Below are positions 17,262 to 25,631 of a stretch of DNA of 64,000 bases, in pieces. How positions within the stretch are numbered: position 1 is the first letter of the stretch; every line of letters starts with the position of its first letter. The notes beneath the pieces were generated by a model. The model was not told the DNA's origin and searched no databases. It saw nothing but the letters and a program-made list of their open reading frames with translations. The DNA comes from Pontibacter coccineus (GTDB taxonomy: Bacteria > Bacteroidota > Bacteroidia > Cytophagales > Hymenobacteraceae). The stretch lies in NCBI RefSeq assembly GCF_030546575.1, contig NZ_JAUOTN010000004.1, positions 186,001-250,000 on the forward strand, written 5' to 3'. A program made the translations under genes and the position numbers.

Positions 17262-19259
17262 ATGAGGTTATTACAGACCCTTTTGAGTCTTGTGCTGCTG
17301 ATGCTTCTCTCCCTTCAGGCAATGGCACAGGCAGACAACTCAGAATTAGCCATTGAGGATTTAAAACTGCAGGCCGTGAACGACACGGCTTTTACGCTGC
17401 ATGCCACCAACGAGTCGGGTAACCTGGTCAGGTATAGCGGCCCCCTGCCTGTGCGCCTCAACGGCACCCTGCAGGACGTTAGCTTTACGGAAGGCGAGGC
17501 CCGGTTCTCACTCCCCCAAAAGGCCAACCTGATACAGGTGAGCGCCAATGTTGGCACGCATACCATAGCCCGACTTTACCGCCTCGATGCCGAAGCCGAA
17601 CACGGCGTGCGTCACTTTCCGATGTGGCTCTCCATCCTGCCGCCACTTATTGCCATCATCCTGGCCCTTATCTTCAGAGAGGTGCTGCTGGCCCTTTTTG
17701 CCGGCATTTGGGTGGGTGGCTTTGTGATATACGGCCTGTCTTTCAAGGCTTTCTTTGCCAGCCTGCTGGCCGTTGCCGACACGTACCTTGTTGGCGCCCT
17801 CACAGATTCGGACCACATTTCCGTCGTCATTTTCTCGATGCTGATTGGCGGCATGGTGGCCATTATTTCGAAAAACGGAGGTATGGCGGGCGTCGTGAAC
17901 TGGCTCTCGCGCTACGCGCACTCCGCCCGGAGCTCGCAGCTGGTGACATGGGTACTGGGTGTTGCCATCTTTTTTGACGATTACGCCAACTCCCTGATCG
18001 TGGGCAACACCATGCGCCCCGTGACCGACAGGCACCGCGTTTCGCGAGAAAAACTGGCCTACATCGTGGACAGCACCGCGGCCCCTGTGGCCGCCATCGC
18101 GTTCGTCACCACCTGGATTGGCGCTGAGCTGGGCTATATCAAGGATGCCACCGTCACGCTAGGTATAGAGGAGGGCGCTTATTCCATGTTTTTAAACTCC
18201 CTGCGGTATGCCTACTACCCGGTGCTCACGCTGGTGTTCATGCTGTTGCTGATCTGGATGAACCGCGACTATGGCCTGATGTACAAGGCCGAGCGGCGCG
18301 CCCGCACGACAGGCGCCGTGAGCAACCACCGCCCCGACAGCCGCAGCGACGCCCGCCAACACCTGGAAATGGCCGAGTTCGATGCCATCGACCCGGAGCG
18401 GTCCCGCGCTCTCAATGCGCTGATACCGGTGCTGGTCGTGGTTTTCGGAACAGTCATCGGGCTACTCTATACGGGTTACAATCCCGACACCTGGACCGAC
18501 CCGGCCATTGGCTTCTTCCGGAAGCTCTCCATCACCATCGGCGACTCTAACTCCTACGTTGCCCTGATCTGGGCTTCGCTCTCGGGGGTGGTAGTCGCGA
18601 TAGCTCTTACGGTGAGCCAGCGCATCATGAGCATCTATGAAACGATGGAGTCGCTGCTGACGGGCTTTAAGACGATGCTGCCGGCCATGCTGATCCTCGT
18701 GCTGGCCTGGTCGCTGGCGCAGGTCACCAAAGAGCTTTACACGGCCGAGTACCTGACCTCGCTTTTCTCTGGTAACGTCTCGCCGCGCTGGCTGCCTGAG
18801 ATCACCTTTTTCCTAGCGGGCATCATCGCGTTTTCAACCGGATCGAGCTGGGGCACCATGGCCATTCTATACCCATTGATGCTGCCCGCCACCTGGTATG
18901 TGAGTCAGCAGCACGGCATGAGCGTAGAGGAGACGATGCCGATCATGTACAATGTGATCTCCGTAGTGCTGGCCGGCGCCGTATTCGGCGACCATTGCTC
19001 CCCTATTTCCGATACCACCATTCTCAGTTCCCTGGCTTCGGGCTGCAACCACATCGACCACGTGAAGACGCAGCTGCCTTATGCCATTACAGTAGCGCTG
19101 GTGGCCAACCTGGTTTGTACCTCGCTCTCGAGCTGGGGCGTGAACTGGCTTCTGGTATACCTTATCGGGATAGCCGTGCTGTGGGGCATTATCAGGTTAT
19201 TTGGCAAGAAAGTGGAACACGAGCCCGCACCCGTTGAAGTAGCAAGCCTGCAATCTTAA
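17262..19259 (+). CDS. NhaC-family Na+/H+ antiporter with N-terminal periplasmic domain
   Basis: NhaC-type antiporters exchange Na+ for H+ across the inner membrane for pH and salt homeostasis. The 665-residue protein is longer than a plain NhaC. It starts with a signal peptide (LLSLVLLMLLSLQAMA) and about 90 residues of beta-rich, Ig-like sequence. The membrane part then begins at about residue 120 (HFPMWLSILPPLIAIILALI). Typical antiporter segments are FFDDYANSLIVGNTMRPV, VDSTAAPVAAIAFVTTWIG, FSTGSSWGTMAILYPLM and FGDHCSPISDTTILSSLA. It is followed after 10 bp by a small gene, probably in the same transcript. Confidence 0.88.
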   Translation: MRLLQTLLSLVLLMLLSLQAMAQADNSELAIEDLKLQAVNDTAFTLHATNESGNLVRYSGPLPVRLNGTLQDVSFTEGEARFSLPQKANLIQVSANVGTHTIARLYRLDAEAEHGVRHFPMWLSILPPLIAIILALIFREVLLALFAGIWVGGFVIYGLSFKAFFASLLAVADTYLVGALTDSDHISVVIFSMLIGGMVAIISKNGGMAGVVNWLSRYAHSARSSQLVTWVLGVAIFFDDYANSLIVGNTMRPVTDRHRVSREKLAYIVDSTAAPVAAIAFVTTWIGAELGYIKDATVTLGIEEGAYSMFLNSLRYAYYPVLTLVFMLLLIWMNRDYGLMYKAERRARTTGAVSNHRPDSRSDARQHLEMAEFDAIDPERSRALNALIPVLVVVFGTVIGLLYTGYNPDTWTDPAIGFFRKLSITIGDSNSYVALIWASLSGVVVAIALTVSQRIMSIYETMESLLTGFKTMLPAMLILVLAWSLAQVTKELYTAEYLTSLFSGNVSPRWLPEITFFLAGIIAFSTGSSWGTMAILYPLMLPATWYVSQQHGMSVEETMPIMYNVISVVLAGAVFGDHCSPISDTTILSSLASGCNHIDHVKTQLPYAITVALVANLVCTSLSSWGVNWLLVYLIGIAVLWGIIRLFGKKVEHEPAPVEVASLQS

Positions 19260-19269
19260 CCAAGAACTG

Positions 19270-19722
19270 ATGATCCCGAAACTGCAGCTACGAGAAGGTA
19301 TAGCACAGTCTGAGACACTGGCCGAAGAGTTTGACCGCATGCAAAAGCTGATCGATGCGTTGAACAGCAAAGCCATTCCGGAAGGTATAGCCGCTGCCAT
19401 CATGCAGCAACTTGAGCCGCTCAATCGCCTGGAGATTCCTGCTCCACAGCATGCTGCCAAGCTAAAGGAAACCCGGGGCGCCATCCTCAAACTGGTGGAG
19501 AAGCAATTAAAACTGGTGCCTCAAAAACATCATCAGAAACTGTGGATGGCGCTTGGCATATCGGCACTGGGAATCCCATTCGGAATTGTGTTCGCCTTAA
19601 CGCTGAAGAACTTCGCTTTTTTGGGACTAGGTATGCCGATCGGGATAGGGATGGGTATAGCAGTTGGCACGAAGCTCGATGAACAGGCCAAAGCCGAAGG
19701 CAGGCAGCTTGACCTGGAGTAG
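19270..19722 (+). CDS. Unknown membrane protein, coupled to nhaC-like gene
   Basis: I do not recognise a family for this 150-residue protein. Residues 1-95 are helical and charged and look coiled-coil-like (LAEEFDRMQKLIDALNSK, LKETRGAILKLVEKQLKL). Then come two hydrophobic Gly-rich segments (about 93-110 and 114-132, with LGLGMPIGIGMGIAVG) and a short charged tail. The arrangement suggests a cytoplasmic coil tethered by a hairpin membrane anchor. It begins 10 bp after the antiporter stop codon, so a link to that transporter is possible but is only inferred from position. Confidence 0.65.
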   Translation: MIPKLQLREGIAQSETLAEEFDRMQKLIDALNSKAIPEGIAAAIMQQLEPLNRLEIPAPQHAAKLKETRGAILKLVEKQLKLVPQKHHQKLWMALGISALGIPFGIVFALTLKNFAFLGLGMPIGIGMGIAVGTKLDEQAKAEGRQLDLE

Positions 19723-19750
19723 AATCAGGAAAGAGCCTCCCGACCGGAAA

Positions 19751-20686
19751 CTAGAAGTCCAGCCGATAAAAGTCGTGCACCAGGGTACGGGCGCCGTAGC
19801 TCTCCTTATACTTTGCCAGGCCCTCATTCAGGTATAGCCCCTGCTGCTCTGTGGAAACGCCGAAGCTGAAGTACTTTTTGTGTGGGTATACCTTGCGGAT
19901 CAGGTGATCAACCAGCACGTAAGCTGCGCCTTCTTCCTGAGCCTTTTTGTTTGCGCCGATATACTGACAGTGGGCCGCAGTAGCGGTTTCGTATACCAGG
20001 GCACCCGTCAGCAGCTCGCCTTCCTGTGTAATGGTGTAAAGCCTGATGTTCTCATGGAATAGTTGCGCCAGCCTGCCGACTTCCGCTGCTGTATGCACTG
20101 GTTGTAGCCCATGTCTGCTTTCAAGCGTCGTCGCTACAAGCTGCATAAAACCAGCATAATCCTCTGACTGCTGCACCTGCCACTCCTGCTGCCTGCCCTG
20201 TGACAAGCGCCAACGGCGGTCCTGGCTATACCTGACAGGTTGCCCCAGGTCGATCACAGAGTTTACATCCCGGCGGTACAACGTAGCTTCATGCCTGAAC
20301 AGGGCATAAAGGTCTTCTTCGGCTGGCAGTTGGTGGTAGATGTGCGGGATGGCTTTGTAATAAAGCGCCTTGAAATGCTGCTTCCGGCTATACCTGACCA
20401 CAGCCTCAAACACCTGCAGCATCAGTGGGCTTTTCATTTTCCTGCTGCTTACCATCCCCCCATAGCTCAATCCCGCATGCGAATGCAATTCATTGTTTAC
20501 AGCACTGGCCGGCAGCACCGCCACCAGCTTGTCTTTGTGGTAAAACAGCAACGAGTGGTCCTCGAAGCGGTCAGCATGATACTCCATATAGTCGCGCTGA
20601 AACAGGAACGTGCCGTTTTTGGAGGCCTTCACAAAAGCATCCCACTCCGGTTTATACCTGTCGCTATACCTGACTACTGCTACCAT
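19751..20686 (-). CDS. GNAT/FemAB-like acyltransferase
   Basis: This 311-residue protein looks like the FemAB-like branch of the GNAT superfamily, which transfers acyl or aminoacyl groups, often in cell-envelope glycan pathways. An N-terminal half (FLFQRDYMEYHADRFEDHS, LPASAVNNELHSHAGLSYGG) is followed by a GNAT-like core (TITQEGELLTGALVYE, CQYIGANKKAQEEGAAYVLV) and FSFGVSTEQQGLYLNEGL near the C-terminus. The last of these resembles family members found in O-antigen clusters. No polysaccharide genes are adjacent, so the acceptor is unknown. It is monocistronic. Confidence 0.75.
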   Translation of the reverse strand: MVAVVRYSDRYKPEWDAFVKASKNGTFLFQRDYMEYHADRFEDHSLLFYHKDKLVAVLPASAVNNELHSHAGLSYGGMVSSRKMKSPLMLQVFEAVVRYSRKQHFKALYYKAIPHIYHQLPAEEDLYALFRHEATLYRRDVNSVIDLGQPVRYSQDRRWRLSQGRQQEWQVQQSEDYAGFMQLVATTLESRHGLQPVHTAAEVGRLAQLFHENIRLYTITQEGELLTGALVYETATAAHCQYIGANKKAQEEGAAYVLVDHLIRKVYPHKKYFSFGVSTEQQGLYLNEGLAKYKESYGARTLVHDFYRLDF

Positions 20687-20794
20687 TCACAAGGAAACAC
20701 TATGTTACAAAAGATTACTTGACAAAGGATAAAAGATGGCTATACCTGCCAACGGCGTGATGATTCAACATCGCTACATGTCACTTTCAGGCTT

Positions 20795-20850
20795 CTCAGC
20801 TTTTCAACTCCCAAACTTTCTATCTTTCCAACTTCCCATCTTTCTAACTC
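20795..20850 (-). repeat. T/A-rich degenerate repeat after sensor kinase gene
   Basis: On the minus strand, just after the kinase stop, short units recur: AGTTAGAAAG, AGTTGGAAAG, ATAGAAAGTTTGGGAGTTGAA. The last unit resembles the sequence after dusB (16058-16083). No clear T-tailed hairpin is formed here. Confidence 0.5.
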
Positions 20851-20854
20851 AACT

Positions 20855-22030
20855 TCACCTGTTCAGCACGATCCGGAAGGTGGTGCCTTTGCCGATTTCA
20901 GAAGACTTGACATAAAGCCTGCCTTCGTGGTAGTTGTCGATGATGCGTTTGGCCAGCGCCAGTCCCAGCCCCCAGCCCCTTTTTTTGGTTGTAAAGCCCG
21001 GCAAAAATACTGAATCCATCTTGCTCTTCGGTATACCTTTGCCTGTATCGCTGATGTCGAGTGCGATCTGACTCTTGCCCAGCAGCGAGAGCTGCAGCCG
21101 GATGCTGCCGCGGCCCTCCATCGCATCCACCGCATTTTTGCAGATGTTCTCAATCACCCAATCAAAGAGCGGCACGTTTACCTTGGCAGTGATTTCGGGT
21201 GCAAAGCTAGACGCTACCGTAAAGTCTACCTTGCTCGAAATACGGTTTTGCAGGTAGCCGATCGCGTTCTCCGTTACCTGCAGAATGTTCTCGTCGCGCA
21301 GCAGCGGCACCGAGCCTATGTTGGAGAAGCGTTCCGTGATGATCTCCAGGCGGCGGATGTCTTTCCAAAGCTCGGCCGTAATAGGCTCGTTTTCGAATTT
21401 CGGGCTGGACTTCATGTACTCGTACCAGGCCATGAGGGAAGAAAGCGGGGTCCCCAGCTGGTGCGCGGTTTCTTTGGCCAGTCCCACCCATACCCTGTTC
21501 TGCTCGGCCTTGCGGGAGTAGCTGAAAGCAAAATACGCCATCAGGGCAAAGCAGGCAATTACCATCAGCTGCACGTAGGGGTAGTAGCGGAGTTGCGAAA
21601 GCAGGTCCGAGTCTTTGTAGAACACATAGTTCTCGGAGCCTTCCGCCCAGGGCACAATAATCGGGGCGTGCTGCGCCTTCATGCGGGCAATCTCACGCTG
21701 CAACAGGTCATTTTTGCGTTCCTCCGAAATGTTGTCAGGCAGATTAATGTTCTTGAAATCGAGAATGTTTTCGTTCTCGTCTGTCAGGATAACCGGTATG
21801 GTGTGGTTGGATGAGAGGATCTCCTCTTCAATAAAAACGATGTTGTCATCGCTGGGAGCATTGATCATGTAGCGCAGCCCTTTGGCATAGAGCTGCACCA
21901 GTTCCTGCTCTCTTTCAGACAGTTTGCTCACTAATACGTTAGTGTACGTAATGGTAACCGCCCCAATAAAGAGCGCGACAATAACGACAAGAAACTTTAT
22001 TCTGTTTTTCTGGGCGTAAATGGGAATCAT
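20855..22030 (-). CDS. Membrane sensor histidine kinase (orphan)
   Basis: It would sense an extracytoplasmic signal and autophosphorylate on histidine. The 391-residue protein has a first membrane segment at about 12-32, an extracytoplasmic region of about 115 residues and a second segment near 152-170. A HisKA-like dimerisation helix follows, with the H-box KETAHQLGTPLSSL (His near residue 190). The ATPase domain shows ENICKNAVDAMEGRG (N-box), DTGKGIPKSKMDSVF (G1) and KRGWGLGLALAKRI (G2). There is no HAMP domain and no response regulator nearby, so its partner must be elsewhere. It is divergent from hemA. Confidence 0.9.
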   Translation of the reverse strand: MIPIYAQKNRIKFLVVIVALFIGAVTITYTNVLVSKLSEREQELVQLYAKGLRYMINAPSDDNIVFIEEEILSSNHTIPVILTDENENILDFKNINLPDNISEERKNDLLQREIARMKAQHAPIIVPWAEGSENYVFYKDSDLLSQLRYYPYVQLMVIACFALMAYFAFSYSRKAEQNRVWVGLAKETAHQLGTPLSSLMAWYEYMKSSPKFENEPITAELWKDIRRLEIITERFSNIGSVPLLRDENILQVTENAIGYLQNRISSKVDFTVASSFAPEITAKVNVPLFDWVIENICKNAVDAMEGRGSIRLQLSLLGKSQIALDISDTGKGIPKSKMDSVFLPGFTTKKRGWGLGLALAKRIIDNYHEGRLYVKSSEIGKGTTFRIVLNR

Positions 22031-22087
22031 GCGGCGGCGCGAAAATTATCTGAAATTAGTATAAATTAATTAATAAGGTCAAGTAAG

Positions 22088-22118
22088 TTTCTTTTTAATA
22101 AGCAAAGCAGTAATTTTG
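22088..22118 (+). promoter_or_regulatory. Bacteroidota-type promoter of hemA
   Basis: TAATTTTG (22111-22118) fits the TAnnTTTG -7 box. A weak -33 TTTC (22088-22091) lies 19 bp upstream. The hemA ATG is 26 bp downstream of the -7 box. Confidence 0.55.
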
Positions 22119-22143
22119 CACTTTAGTATTCCGAACGAAAGTT

Positions 22144-23418
22144 ATGCTTCAGAACTTTAAAGCAATCAGCCTGTCCTACAAGAAAGCACCGCTGGATATC
22201 AGGGAACTGATTGCCTTAGATGAGAACTCATGCAGGCAATTTATTCAGACGCTGAAAAGCTTTATTCAGGCTTCTGACATACTGGTGCTCTCCACCTGCA
22301 ACCGCACCGAAGTATACTATAACTCCGATGTGGACTATAGTACCGAAATTGTGAAGCTGCTCGGCATCACCAAGGGCATCAACAACATCACCCAATACCT
22401 CGACTACTTTACGATCCTCAACGAGCACAACGGTGCCGTTCAGCATTTATTTGAGGTAAGCATGGGGCTGGAGTCGCAGGTGGTGGGCGATATGCAGATC
22501 ACCAACCAGGTGAAGCAGTCGTACCAGTGGGCAGCCGATAACGAGACGGCCGGTCCGTTCCTGCACCGGCTGATGCACACCATCTTCTTCACCAACAAGC
22601 GCGTTGTGCAGGAGACTGCCTTCCGCGACGGTGCCGCTTCTACGTCTTATGCCGCCATTGAGTTGATCGAGGAGCTAACCGCCGATGTGGTGGCCGAGCC
22701 GAAGATCCTGGTGGTGGGAGTAGGCGAGATTGGAGCCGATGTGTGCCGTCACCTCAAAGACAAAGGCTATCAGCACGTCACCATCACCAACCGAACGATG
22801 GCCAAAGCGCAGGCATTGGCAGACGAGTGCGGCATGGCCGTGCTTCCGTTCGAAGAGATCGTGCAGGGTTTGAAGGAGGCGGACGTGATCATCTCGTCGG
22901 TGGCACGCGAAACGCCTTTCTTCACCAAGGAAATGATCCAGCGCCTGAACGTGCTCACGTTTAAGTTCTTCATAGACCTGTCTGTGCCACGCAGCGTGGA
23001 GGCCGAGGTAGAGGCCGTGCCAGGCGTGTTGGTCTACAACATCGATACAATACAGAACAAGGCCTCAGCTGCCCTGCAACAGCGCATCGACTCCGTGCCT
23101 CAGGTACGCGCCATCATCGAAGAGTCGATCGAGCAGTTTAACGACTGGTCGAAAGAGATGATGGTATCGCCTACTATCAACAAACTGAAAAACGCGCTGG
23201 AGTCGATCCGTCAGGAAGAGATGGCCCGCTACATGAAAAAGCTCGGCCCGAAAGAAGCCAAGCTCGTGGATAGCATCACCAAATCAATGATGCAGAAAGT
23301 AATTAAATTACCTGTGCTGCAACTGAAAGCGGCCTGCAAGCGCGGTGAAGCCGAAACGCTGATCGATCTGCTGAACGATCTGTTTGATCTGGAAAAGCAA
23401 GGGATTGACGCAAACTAA
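22144..23418 (+). CDS. hemA: Glutamyl-tRNA reductase
   Basis: HemA reduces glutamyl-tRNA(Glu) to glutamate-1-semialdehyde with NADPH, the first committed step of haem synthesis by the C5 path. The 424-residue protein has the catalytic C52 in LVLSTCNRTEVYY. EVSMGLESQVVGDMQI follows, then the NADPH site VVGVGEIGADVC, and a C-terminal helical dimerisation domain (INKLKNALESIRQEE). Its own promoter and a perfect 26-bp terminator suggest a single-gene unit. No AGGTATA-type motif is seen inside it, in contrast to most neighbours. Confidence 0.96.
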   Translation: MLQNFKAISLSYKKAPLDIRELIALDENSCRQFIQTLKSFIQASDILVLSTCNRTEVYYNSDVDYSTEIVKLLGITKGINNITQYLDYFTILNEHNGAVQHLFEVSMGLESQVVGDMQITNQVKQSYQWAADNETAGPFLHRLMHTIFFTNKRVVQETAFRDGAASTSYAAIELIEELTADVVAEPKILVVGVGEIGADVCRHLKDKGYQHVTITNRTMAKAQALADECGMAVLPFEEIVQGLKEADVIISSVARETPFFTKEMIQRLNVLTFKFFIDLSVPRSVEAEVEAVPGVLVYNIDTIQNKASAALQQRIDSVPQVRAIIEESIEQFNDWSKEMMVSPTINKLKNALESIRQEEMARYMKKLGPKEAKLVDSITKSMMQKVIKLPVLQLKAACKRGEAETLIDLLNDLFDLEKQGIDAN

Positions 23419-23424
23419 CCATTG

Positions 23425-23486
23425 ATATTTCAAGAGATAAAAAAAGCTGGCCCATACGAGCCAGCTTTTTTTATCTCTTGAAATAT
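23425..23486. terminator. Strong terminator after hemA
   Basis: There is a perfect 26-bp stem (23425-23450 with 23461-23486) with a 10-nt loop. The A7/T7 tracts inside the stem suit termination in both directions between convergent genes. Confidence 0.85.
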
Positions 23487-23489
23487 TCT

Positions 23490-23678
23490 TTATTCCTGTA
23501 GCGCAATCTTTTTGCCAACTACAAAAGCACTGACCAGCACCGATACAAATAGTATACAATTGCCTGCCAGGTAACCCATTCCATAGTCAGAGAGCTTATC
23601 AAACTCTAAAGAAAAAATCGCATAGCCGAAATAGATCGCCAACACAGTCAGAACCAGGAATACAAATACCTTCATCAT
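23490..23678 (-). CDS. Small two-helix membrane protein, unknown
   Basis: The 62-residue product has two hydrophobic helices (VFVFLVLTVLAIYFGYAIF and AGNCILFVSVLVSAFVVG) joined by a short polar loop (EFDKLSDYGMGY). It ends with KKIALQE. No family is recognised. It begins 37 bp downstream of the Bor-like gene on the same strand and ends just before the hemA terminator, so both small genes may share a transcript. The patch is more A+T-rich than the flanks. Confidence 0.55.
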   Translation of the reverse strand: MMKVFVFLVLTVLAIYFGYAIFSLEFDKLSDYGMGYLAGNCILFVSVLVSAFVVGKKIALQE

Positions 23679-23715
23679 ATCAGATTGAGTTACAAGAAAA
23701 TAGCTTCAGGAAGTA

Positions 23716-24009
23716 TTACTTCGTAACAATCGTGGTTGTTGGCGTGTAAATCCCCCATGTCAGTGCATTCAGCAGACCATCAACGAAGGTATGGGTAATT
23801 GTAACAGTGTAGTTATCAGCTCCTCCAGCCAAGTCCTTCGGGTTAGACGTGCTTATTGGTGCCAGACCATAGATCAGGTAATGGTTCATTTTCTTTACCT
23901 GAACATTAGACTGCGCGCCACTACCCACTGTAAAAGTGTAGGTATAGCATGAAGTCATGGACAGCGTCATAGCGGCTCCGATAATAAGCGAAAGTAAATT
24001 TCTTTTCAT
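23716..24009 (-). CDS. Bor-like lipoprotein
   Basis: From ATG 24009 (MKRNLLSLIIGAAMTLSMTSC) this is a 97-residue lipoprotein with its acylated cysteine at about residue 21. The C-terminal part reads HTFVDGLLNALTWGIYTPTT, which lines up with the phage lambda Bor protein segment TFVNGLLGFITLGIYTP. GGADN lies where Bor has GGAEN. Bor is an outer-membrane lipoprotein linked to serum resistance in enterobacteria. The role in this phylum is unknown. The start was moved from an upstream GTG (24057) to give a proper lipoprotein signal. Confidence 0.75.
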   Translation of the reverse strand: MKRNLLSLIIGAAMTLSMTSCYTYTFTVGSGAQSNVQVKKMNHYLIYGLAPISTSNPKDLAGGADNYTVTITHTFVDGLLNALTWGIYTPTTTIVTK

Positions 24010-24128
24010 TTTGTGATAAGTTGATAAATTGTAAAACGTATATAAATGTTCGAACACACGAATATACTAAATTCTATATATATACATTTATTAATTAAAA
24101 TATATAAAGTCCTGACCTGTTAATTAGA

Positions 24129-24154
24129 AAGCTGACTTTTCATGGTCAGCTTTT
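24129..24154 (+). terminator. Hairpin with T-tail, no obvious gene before it
   Basis: AAAGCTGAC (24129-24137) pairs with GTCAGCTTT (24146-24154), followed by TTAT. The T-tail is on the plus strand, yet no plus-strand gene lies between the hemA terminator and here. It could end a short RNA or insulate the next promoter. Confidence 0.5.
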
Positions 24155-24167
24155 TATATGTTTAAAC

Positions 24168-24199
24168 TTGCGGTATATAAACATTTTTACATATCTTTG
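24168..24199 (+). promoter_or_regulatory. Promoter for the lipoprotein gene at 24311
   Basis: TATCTTTG (24192-24199) matches TAnnTTTG. CTTG (24168-24171) lies 20 bp upstream as the -33 element, in strongly A+T-rich DNA. The predicted leader is about 105 nt. Confidence 0.55.
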
Positions 24200-24310
24200 C
24201 ATATATAAATATTTAAATAAGATATTCACTTTAAACAGAAGAACCTCCGATCCAGGCTACGAGAACAGCGGCAAGTAAATTCTATTTCATCACCCTTAGT
24301 GCAGTAAAAA

Positions 24311-24718
24311 ATGAAAAACATCTCTACTCTCCTATCTTTTATCACTGTTATTCTGCTATTTAGCTCTTGCACCAGCCACTCATTCATGCTGACCGAGCGC
24401 GACATTGCCAATGATGGCATTGCCCCGATCCAGAAGTCAGACTATAGATTGGTAGCCGACAAGCCTGCGGATGCTTATGCAGATGCGGATGCTAAATGGG
24501 TAGCAACTTCAAAGCCGCACGTTGCCTCTACTTCTGCCCGCGTGGTGCGCCGTACGGATGCCGTGGCACTTTCTGCTGCCACTACCCACGAAGGCCACGA
24601 GATACTGAAGCGTGAAGTTGAGAAGGCTATGAAAAAAGAAAAGTCTGCAGCTGCTCCGACCAAGAAGGAAGCGAAAACAAAAAAACAGCAAGAAACGGGA
24701 GGTAAAATTCTGCTCTAA
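24311..24718 (+). CDS. Small lipoprotein with Lys/Ala-rich tail, unknown
   Basis: The 135-residue product has a lipoprotein signal (STLLSFITVILLFSSC, Cys near residue 20). A polar middle region (HSFMLTERDIANDGIAPIQ, DYRLVADKPADAYADADAK) follows. The C-terminal third is very rich in Lys, Ala and Glu (EKAMKKEKSAAAPTKKEAKTKK), probably disordered and possibly interacting with the wall or nucleic acid. No family recognised. It has its own promoter and terminator and lies in the A+T-rich patch after hemA. Confidence 0.65.
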   Translation: MKNISTLLSFITVILLFSSCTSHSFMLTERDIANDGIAPIQKSDYRLVADKPADAYADADAKWVATSKPHVASTSARVVRRTDAVALSAATTHEGHEILKREVEKAMKKEKSAAAPTKKEAKTKKQQETGGKILL

Positions 24719-24783
24719 GCCTGAAACACAGGAATCCACTTTACGCGGGACTTTGTGAACCGCCTGTTTTATTTAGTATATAA

Positions 24784-24842
24784 AAAAGCCAAAGGTCCCC
24801 GCCTGCTTCATTTTACGAAGGGAACGGAGACCTTTGGCTTTT
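24784..24842. terminator. Bidirectional terminator between lipoprotein and ArsR genes
   Basis: AAAAGCCAAAGGTC (24784-24797) pairs with GACCTTTGGCTTTT (24829-24842). The loop contains a small inner stem. Confidence 0.75.
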
Positions 24843-24884
24843 CTATGAATGTAATACTAGGTGCTTCAGCACCTGGGCGGATCA

Positions 24885-25193
24885 CTAAATATCAATGCAA
24901 CATTCTTCCAAGCAATCGATCACGTCGATCAGTTTTGGAATGGCAAGGGAATAGTAAATTTTGGTGCCTACCTTAAAGGAAGATAGCACTCCTTTGTCCT
25001 TCAGCGTAATCAAATGCTGGGAAGCAATAGCCTGTGGCAGGTCCAGGTACTTATAAATTTCCGTAACAGTCATTTTATCCTCCTTGCCGAGCAAGTCCAC
25101 TATCGCCAGTCTTTTTGGGTGTGCCAACACTTTAAGCATGGCTGCCGCCTTATCTATTTTCTTAGATTCAATTCTAGATAACAAACTTTTCAT
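24885..25193 (-). CDS. ArsR-family winged-helix regulator
   Basis: ArsR/SmtB repressors bind DNA as dimers and usually release it on metal or redox signals. The 102-residue protein has a winged HTH (VLAHPKRLAIVDLLGKED, VTEIYKYLDLPQAIASQHL as the recognition helix region, then LSSFKVGTKIYYSLA). It ends in CLEECCIDI, three cysteines that could form a metal- or thiol-sensing site. The alpha-3 CxC metal motif of classic ArsR is absent. No transporter or reductase is adjacent, so its target may be its own upstream region or distant genes. Confidence 0.85.
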   Translation of the reverse strand: MKSLLSRIESKKIDKAAAMLKVLAHPKRLAIVDLLGKEDKMTVTEIYKYLDLPQAIASQHLITLKDKGVLSSFKVGTKIYYSLAIPKLIDVIDCLEECCIDI

Positions 25194-25631
25194 AATTAAT
25201 AATTATACCTAACAGTTTCTACATACATTTAAACAATACAATTCATATTAAGATATATACGGCAACCGCGACATTTGGCTGATGTAGCTTCAAAGGAATT
25301 TTAAAATTTTCTTCTGAAGGCTCCCATAACACAACACACTCCTTGTCAGATACATCCTGAATGCTGAATTGAGTAGATGTACGTATAAAAATTAAAATTG
25401 GATATATGAAATACTTAATGTTGCTAGATTACTATATGGCTCTCTCCTAATTGACTGCCTCCGTGAAATGTCCAACACACCGAGCCGCTCGCCAAAAAAT
25501 CAGTGTCGCAACGCGCATTCACGGTACAGTACAATCCTTATGACTGAGCAGCTGGGGGATTTCGTGCTCTGTACGCTCCGGGGTATTTTCGTACCTTTGC
25601 GGTCTGTAAACCCTTAACTACAAACAAACCC
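25194..25631. other. A+T-rich intergenic region with gdh promoter at its right end
   Basis: No convincing gene is seen in these 438 bases. The left part is strongly A+T-rich (upstream of arsR). The right part holds a TAnnTTTG -7 box, TACCTTTG at 25592-25599, 33 bp before the dehydrogenase ATG, with a poor CTCTG in the -33 position. Confidence 0.5.
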
